This document shows, piece by piece, positions 13,789 to 15,380 of a stretch of 15,380 nucleotides of DNA (position 1 is the stretch's first letter; each line of letters starts with the position of its first letter). This stretch comes from REEB481 sp041170785 (GTDB lineage Bacteria > Bacteroidota > Bacteroidia > NS11-12g > UBA955): positions 1-15,380 of the forward strand of contig JBEDND010000137.1 of NCBI GenBank assembly GCA_041170785.1, read 5' to 3'. Made by a program: the position numbers and the translations under genes. The notes beneath the pieces are model-generated. The model saw only the letters and a list, made by a program, of their open reading frames with translations, searched no databases and was not told the DNA's origin.

Positions 13789-15153
13789 TTAGCCGAACAG
13801 CAGGCTGAACACTTCATCCACCCTGCCGGTCTGGATGATTTTGATTTTGCGCTTCTCAGGCTCCTGCAAGCGGTTGTATTTGCTTACGATGATTTGATTG
13901 AAACCCAGCTTTTCGGCTTCTGCGATGCGCTGTTCAATACGGTTTACGGCGCGTACTTCGCCGGCCAGTCCTACTTCTGCGCAGCAAACGGTATCTCCGG
14001 GCAGGGCCAGATTCTGGTAGCTGCTCAGAATCGCCGCCACAATGCCCAGATCCATGCCCGGATCTTCCACGCGCAGTCCGCCGGCAATATTCACAAACAC
14101 ATCCTGTGCGCCCAGCCTGAAGCCACAACGCTTTTCCAGCACGGCCAGCAGCATGTTGAGGCGGCGCAGGTCGTACCCTGTGCAGGTGCGCTGCGGCGTT
14201 CCATATACCGCGCTGCTCACCAGCGCCTGTGTTTCGATCAGCAGCGGGCGCAAGCCTTCCATTGCGGCGGCTATAGAAATGCCACTCAACGCCTCATCGC
14301 GTTGGGATATCAGTATTTCCGAAGGATTTTCCACCGGGCGCAGGCCGCTTCCGGTCATCTCGTAAATGCCGAGTTCGCTGGTGTTTCCAAAGCGATTTTT
14401 CAATGTGCGCAGGATGCGGTAGGTATGGTGGCGGTCGCCTTCAAACTGCAATACCGTATCGACCATGTGCTCCAGGATTTTCGGGCCAGCCAGTTGACCG
14501 TCTTTGTTGATGTGTCCGATGAGGAATACCGGCACATCGGCGGTTTTGGCATAGCGCATCAGGGCCGAGGCGCAGTCGCGGATTTGAGAAATGCTGCCCG
14601 GCGCGCTTTCGATGCTGTCGGTGTACAAAGTCTGGATGCTGTCCACAATAACCAGCGCCGGCTGATGCTCTTCCAGCCTTTGCAAAACAGCTTCCACCTG
14701 TGTTTCGGTGAGGATAAAGCACTGTTCGTTGACAATGCCGATCCGTTCGGCGCGCATTTTCAGCTGTTCTTCGCTCTCTTCACCACTCACATACATCACC
14801 TTTTCGCCCAGCTGCAGGGCAACTTGCAACAACAGCGTACTTTTCCCGATGCCCGGTTCACCGCCGCACAGGATGAGTGATCCCGGAACGATGCCGCCAC
14901 CCAGCACGCGGTTCAGTTCAGCATCGCGGCAAACCAGTCTGGGGCTGGCCAGCGGTTCAATATCTACGATGCGCAAGGCCTGCGGGCGAAGTCCGTCTTC
15001 ACGACGTCCCCAGGCCGGAGCTTTGGTTCCCGCCTTTTCCAGCACTTCTTCAACAAGCGTATTCCATCCGCCGCAGCTTGGACAGCGGCCTACCCATTTG
15101 GGCGCCTGATGTCCGCACTCCTGACACACAAACACATTACGGGTCTTGGCCAT
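13789..15153 (-). CDS. radA: DNA repair protein RadA (Sms)
   Basis: RadA is a RecA-related, hexameric ATP-dependent helicase that promotes branch migration of recombination intermediates. The 454-residue product has the full domain order: a four-cysteine zinc finger (C10, C13, C24, C27) in VCQECGHQAPKWVGRCPSCG, then a RecA-like ATPase with Walker A GEPGIGKS (98-105), Walker B ALVIVDS (about 166-172) and the RadA-specific KNRFG motif (252-256). A Lon-protease-like C-terminal domain (about 280-454, including VFVNIAGGLRVEDPGMDLGI) follows and lacks the protease catalytic residues, as usual for RadA. The start is ATG 15153, matching the typical MAK-x-K/R-x-x-F-VC beginning. Immediately upstream is CTTTGCCTT, possibly a degenerate -7 element. 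The length is normal and nothing looks broken. Confidence 0.97.
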   Translation of the reverse strand: MAKTRNVFVCQECGHQAPKWVGRCPSCGGWNTLVEEVLEKAGTKAPAWGRREDGLRPQALRIVDIEPLASPRLVCRDAELNRVLGGGIVPGSLILCGGEPGIGKSTLLLQVALQLGEKVMYVSGEESEEQLKMRAERIGIVNEQCFILTETQVEAVLQRLEEHQPALVIVDSIQTLYTDSIESAPGSISQIRDCASALMRYAKTADVPVFLIGHINKDGQLAGPKILEHMVDTVLQFEGDRHHTYRILRTLKNRFGNTSELGIYEMTGSGLRPVENPSEILISQRDEALSGISIAAAMEGLRPLLIETQALVSSAVYGTPQRTCTGYDLRRLNMLLAVLEKRCGFRLGAQDVFVNIAGGLRVEDPGMDLGIVAAILSSYQNLALPGDTVCCAEVGLAGEVRAVNRIEQRIAEAEKLGFNQIIVSKYNRLQEPEKRKIKIIQTGRVDEVFSLLFG

Positions 15154-15380
15154 AAGGCAAAGAACGTGTTTGTGAGGGAGAGAATCATTAGTGAAATGCC
15201 GTCAGAAGGTTGCTCAATTGAATAAATTGAACGGCAATGGATTACATAAGCTGTTGGTGCATGTCAGCATGAGCATATGCCATAAATAAATTATTTACCT
15301 GTATGAAAATAATAATAGGCGTTCATGTTTTTTATTAAAATTCGATTTCTAGTCTTGAACTATGTTGCAAACACTAAATA
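15154..15380. other. Non-coding right end, upstream of radA
   Basis: This 227-bp stretch is A/T-rich towards its right end and holds no open frame I would call a gene. One imperfect inverted structure is present at 15197-15236: TGCCGT pairs with ACGGCA, enclosing TCAATT/AATTGA, with an 11-base bulge on the left. It may belong to the leader or promoter region of radA or to the 3' end of a gene beyond the window. Confidence 0.5.

Noticed and set aside
13894..14880. 328-residue open frame on the plus strand opposite radA
   Set aside because: It is an antisense frame of a clearly coding RadA gene with all its motifs; the translated product is rich in His, Gln, Ala and Arg with no domain pattern.
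1..15380. CRISPR array, insertion sequence, prophage or tRNA genes
   Set aside because: I looked for regularly spaced repeats, transposase motifs, terminal inverted repeats and cloverleaf/T-loop signatures and saw none that could be supported.

Overview
The window looks like a chromosomal segment of a Bacteroidota bacterium with roughly balanced base composition. The evidence is phylum-specific protein forms (a DksA/TraR-like protein with a degenerate zinc finger, an LspA with long periplasmic insertions, a BBP2-type outer-membrane porin, a YkuD_2-type L,D-transpeptidase) and start sites preceded by the Bacteroidota -7 promoter element TAnnTTTG rather than by a Shine-Dalgarno sequence. A green-type proton-pumping rhodopsin suggests a sunlit aquatic lifestyle. 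I could not assign a genus.

Layout. 1-1099 (minus): recR followed by a partial family 2 glycosyltransferase that runs off the left edge. 1211-2571 (plus): an SPFH/slipin gene overlapping a short NfeD gene by one base, a conserved membrane-protein pair. 2583-4538 (minus): an L,D-transpeptidase-like gene, then a beta-barrel porin with its own promoter. 4587-5591 (plus): selU, the tRNA 2-selenouridine synthase. 5670-6392 (minus): a proteorhodopsin, convergent with selU across a perfect 19-bp bidirectional terminator. 6393-6815: a 423-bp divergent intergenic region rich in small direct and inverted repeats. 6816-11194 (plus): ileS, a DksA/TraR-like gene and lspA, probably one operon, ending at a second bidirectional terminator. 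11263-13728 (minus): a secreted M1 aminopeptidase. 13789-15153 (minus): radA. 15154-15380: non-coding as far as I can see.

How the genes relate. Most are housekeeping: recombination (recR, radA), translation (ileS, selU), lipoprotein maturation (lspA), envelope biogenesis (glycosyltransferase, L,D-transpeptidase, porin, slipin/NfeD) and peptide degradation. The rhodopsin is the lifestyle gene. No retinal or carotenoid synthesis gene lies beside it, so the chromophore must come from elsewhere.

I found no obviously new multi-gene system. The most interesting observations are: the IleRS active-site signature reads GIHH instead of HxGH, the form linked to mupirocin hyper-resistance; several genes have a -7 element so close to the ATG that their mRNAs should be leaderless or nearly so; and the rhodopsin-ileS intergenic region holds unexplained repeats, including an 8-bp direct repeat at 21-bp spacing just upstream of the rhodopsin start.
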